Positions 8,143 through 9,070 of a DNA stretch of 9,070 bases are shown piece after piece. The first letter of the stretch is position 1; each line of letters opens with the position of its first letter. The DNA comes from PVC group bacterium (ex Bugula neritina AB1) (GTDB lineage Bacteria > GCA-001730085). The stretch covers positions 1 through 9,070 of the forward strand of contig MDLB01000045.1 in the NCBI GenBank assembly GCA_001730085.1, given 5' to 3'. The translations under genes and the position numbers were made by a program. The notes below the pieces were generated by a model. It was not told where the DNA came from. It saw only the letters and a list, made by a program, of their open reading frames with translations, and searched no databases.

Positions 8143-8898
8143 ATGAATATAATACGGATTTTAATTAATATGTACATTTTTTTCTTATTTATAAGAATAT
8201 TTATTTTATTATTTTTTTCAATACATTCTTATGCTTTAGCTCCTATAAGTGAAGTAAGCACAAAAAATTTCTGTTACATTTGTCGTAAACAGTTTAACAA
8301 AAGATCCTTTTTAGATCGGCATTTAAACACGGTTCATAGTGATGCAAAACCTTTTTCCTGTGAAACTTGTTCTCAACAGTTTAATAACAAAACCAATTTA
8401 AACCGGCATTGTAAAGAGGTTCATAGTAATGTAAGAGGTTTTTCCTGTAATCTTTGTGGTGCAAAGTTTGCGAGAAAATACCAGGTAAATCTTCATCTTA
8501 CGGTTCATAGTGTTGAAAAAAATTTTGACTGTAACCGTTGTGATAAAAAATTTACGACCAGATCCAATTTAAAGCGGCATTTTAAAAAGGCTCATAGTGA
8601 TGCATCAGCAGATCCCTCTTCAACAGAATCTCCCTATGCAACACCATCTATATCTGAATATTTTGCAACAGCATATCCCTATGCACCAGCAGATCTCTCT
8701 GCAATACCATCTACTCAACATCCCCCCTGTTTAGATAAAACCTTTCAAACAGCAGTTCAATTGCCCGGAATAAGCTCTTTTTTAAATAATCACTCTCCAA
8801 CAGCACGTCCATATAGTTGGCCCAAAAATGATTTTAATCAATACTCTAGAATGACAAATACAATTCTTAAAACAAAAGAATCTTCTGCATACGCTTAA
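8143..8898 (+). CDS. Exported-type protein with four eukaryotic-like C2H2 zinc fingers (putative effector)
   Basis: The protein has 251 residues from the ATG at 8143; a TTG at 8137 would add two. Residues 1-31 are very hydrophobic with Arg5 and Arg18 and end SIHSYALA, compatible with signal-peptidase cleavage after either Ala (31 or 33), or with a membrane anchor. Four tandem fingers follow: Cys44/Cys47/His60/His65, Cys73/Cys76/His89/His94, Cys102/Cys105/His118/His122 and Cys130/Cys133/His146/His151. All have C-x2-C-x12-H-x3/4-H spacing, the conserved Phe and Leu (Val in finger 3), and 7-residue linkers such as SDAKPFS, close to the eukaryotic TGEKP linker. Bacterial Ros/MucR fingers use a shorter spacing, so these are of the eukaryotic kind. 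The tail (152-251) is rich in Ser, Pro, Ala and Thr with short repeats and no recognised domain. No Shine-Dalgarno sequence is visible. Inference: a laterally acquired, secreted nucleic-acid-binding effector. Its function is unknown. Confidence 0.85.
   Translation: MNIIRILINMYIFFLFIRIFILLFFSIHSYALAPISEVSTKNFCYICRKQFNKRSFLDRHLNTVHSDAKPFSCETCSQQFNNKTNLNRHCKEVHSNVRGFSCNLCGAKFARKYQVNLHLTVHSVEKNFDCNRCDKKFTTRSNLKRHFKKAHSDASADPSSTESPYATPSISEYFATAYPYAPADLSAIPSTQHPPCLDKTFQTAVQLPGISSFLNNHSPTARPYSWPKNDFNQYSRMTNTILKTKESSAYA
8272..8595 (+). repeat. Tandem C2H2 finger units (28-29 codons each)
   Basis: Four copies of an 84-87 bp unit lie inside the zinc-finger gene. The repeat is still visible in DNA: GGTTCATAGTGATGC-like sequence recurs at the end of each unit with a few changes (GTGATG, GTAATG, GTGTTG, GTGATG). 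This shows internal duplication of one ancestral finger. Confidence 0.8.
8602..8700 (+). repeat. Imperfect direct repeats in the low-complexity tail of the zinc-finger gene
   Basis: GCATCAGCAGATCCCTCT at 8602 recurs as GCACCAGCAGATCTCTCT at 8683 (16 of 18 identical), and TCCCTATGCA occurs at 8631 and 8676. They encode related Ser/Ala/Pro-rich peptides such as SPYATPS and YPYAPADLSAIPS, suggesting a duplication that expanded the tail. Confidence 0.55.
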
Positions 8899-8900
8899 AA

Positions 8901-9026
8901 ATAATAATTCTAGATAACTTATGGTAAGTAAAATTTTAAAACAGTACTATTTTTGTATCAATATAATACCAAGAATAAAGAAGATATGTTGTAATTATTA
9001 GAACTGGAGGATTCTAGAATTATTAT
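8901..9026. repeat. 14-bp perfect inverted repeat flanking a 98-bp AT-rich spacer
   Basis: ATAATAATTCTAGA at 8901-8914 is matched exactly by its reverse complement at 9013-9026. The left copy starts two bases after the zinc-finger stop codon. The 126-bp unit could be a small non-autonomous element with terminal inverted repeats, or two arms of a long-range RNA stem. No clear target-site duplication flanks it. The spacer holds a TATAAT at 8962-8967, but without a good -35. Confidence 0.45.
8917..8929 (+). terminator. Weak stem-loop after the zinc-finger gene
   Basis: ACTTA, a 3-base loop and TAAGT form a perfect 5-bp stem 18 bases after the stop codon, followed by AAAATTTT rather than a pure T-run. 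It is a possible but weak terminator. Confidence 0.25.
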
Positions 9027-9030
9027 CATT

Positions 9031-9070
9031 TCAAGCCGAGAAGACCTCTTCCTTTAGGTGGAGGGTGAGA
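9031..9070 (+). mobile_element. IS200/IS605-like end or omega-RNA-type hairpin at the window edge
   Basis: CCTC-TT-CC, loop TTTA, GG-TG-GAGG form an imperfect hairpin at 9045-9064. The 12-mer CTTCCTTTAGGT at 9048-9059 also occurs, reading the minus strand, in the tnpB-linked right end at 4368-4389, and both are followed by a GGTGAG sequence. This suggests a second, related element end pointing right. No tnpB coding sequence precedes it here, so it would be a solo end or the edge of an element continuing past the window. Confidence 0.4.

Noticed and set aside
8143-8898. Zinc-finger protein as a Ros/MucR-type bacterial regulator.
   Set aside because: Ros/MucR proteins have one finger with shorter Cys-His spacing and no hydrophobic leader; this protein has four classical fingers with TGEKP-like linkers.
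9006-9055. GGAGG at 9006-9010 as a ribosome-binding site for a new gene.
   Set aside because: No ATG, GTG or TTG follows at the right distance, and the frame beginning with ATT codons stops at 9055-9057.

Overview
The window reads as an AT-rich accessory stretch of a bacterial chromosome. Intact house-keeping or stress genes sit among broken mobile-element pieces, and a eukaryotic-looking zinc-finger gene lies at the right end. Low GC, several decayed insertion-sequence remnants, a degenerate integrase tail and a tandem C2H2 zinc-finger protein with an export-type N terminus together suggest a host-associated proteobacterium, for example an amoeba- or arthropod-associated intracellular lineage. 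The sequence does not allow a genus call, and the placement is inference.

Layout: (i) 1-159, + strand: the 3' end of an integrase-core (DDE) transposase cut by the window edge. (ii) 258-4304, - strand: two co-directional DNA-maintenance genes. Upstream in transcription is a 1120-residue protein combining an Fe-S PD-(D/E)XK nuclease, a DEDD exonuclease and a Upf1/Dna2-like SF1 helicase. After an 81-117 nt gap comes an O6-alkylguanine-DNA alkyltransferase carrying the Ada-type linker but no Ada N-terminal domain. (iii) 4360-4815, - strand: the right end of an IS200/IS605-type element, consisting of a 5'-truncated tnpB plus its terminal hairpin. (iv) 4918-7086, - strand: intact catalase-peroxidase katG with a strong ribosome-binding site, preceded by a leader with a GC-rich hairpin. 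(v) 7242-7765: about 520 bp of AT-rich decayed sequence. (vi) 7766-8038, + strand: the tail of a tyrosine recombinase with a substituted catalytic histidine. (vii) 8143-8898, + strand: a 251-residue protein with a hydrophobic N terminus, four classical C2H2 zinc fingers and a Ser/Pro/Ala/Thr-rich tail. (viii) 8899-9070: a 14-bp perfect inverted repeat and, at the window edge, a hairpin sharing a 12-mer with the IS200/IS605-type end at 4368-4389.

The - strand genes share a theme of protection from DNA alkylation, DNA damage and peroxide, but only the nuclease-helicase and alkyltransferase are close enough to be an operon. The most unusual item is the zinc-finger gene. Its fingers have the eukaryotic C-x2-C-x12-H-x3/4-H spacing with TGEKP-like linkers, unlike the bacterial Ros/MucR type. 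Together with an export-type N terminus and mobile-element debris on both sides, this suggests a laterally acquired secreted effector that may bind host DNA or RNA.
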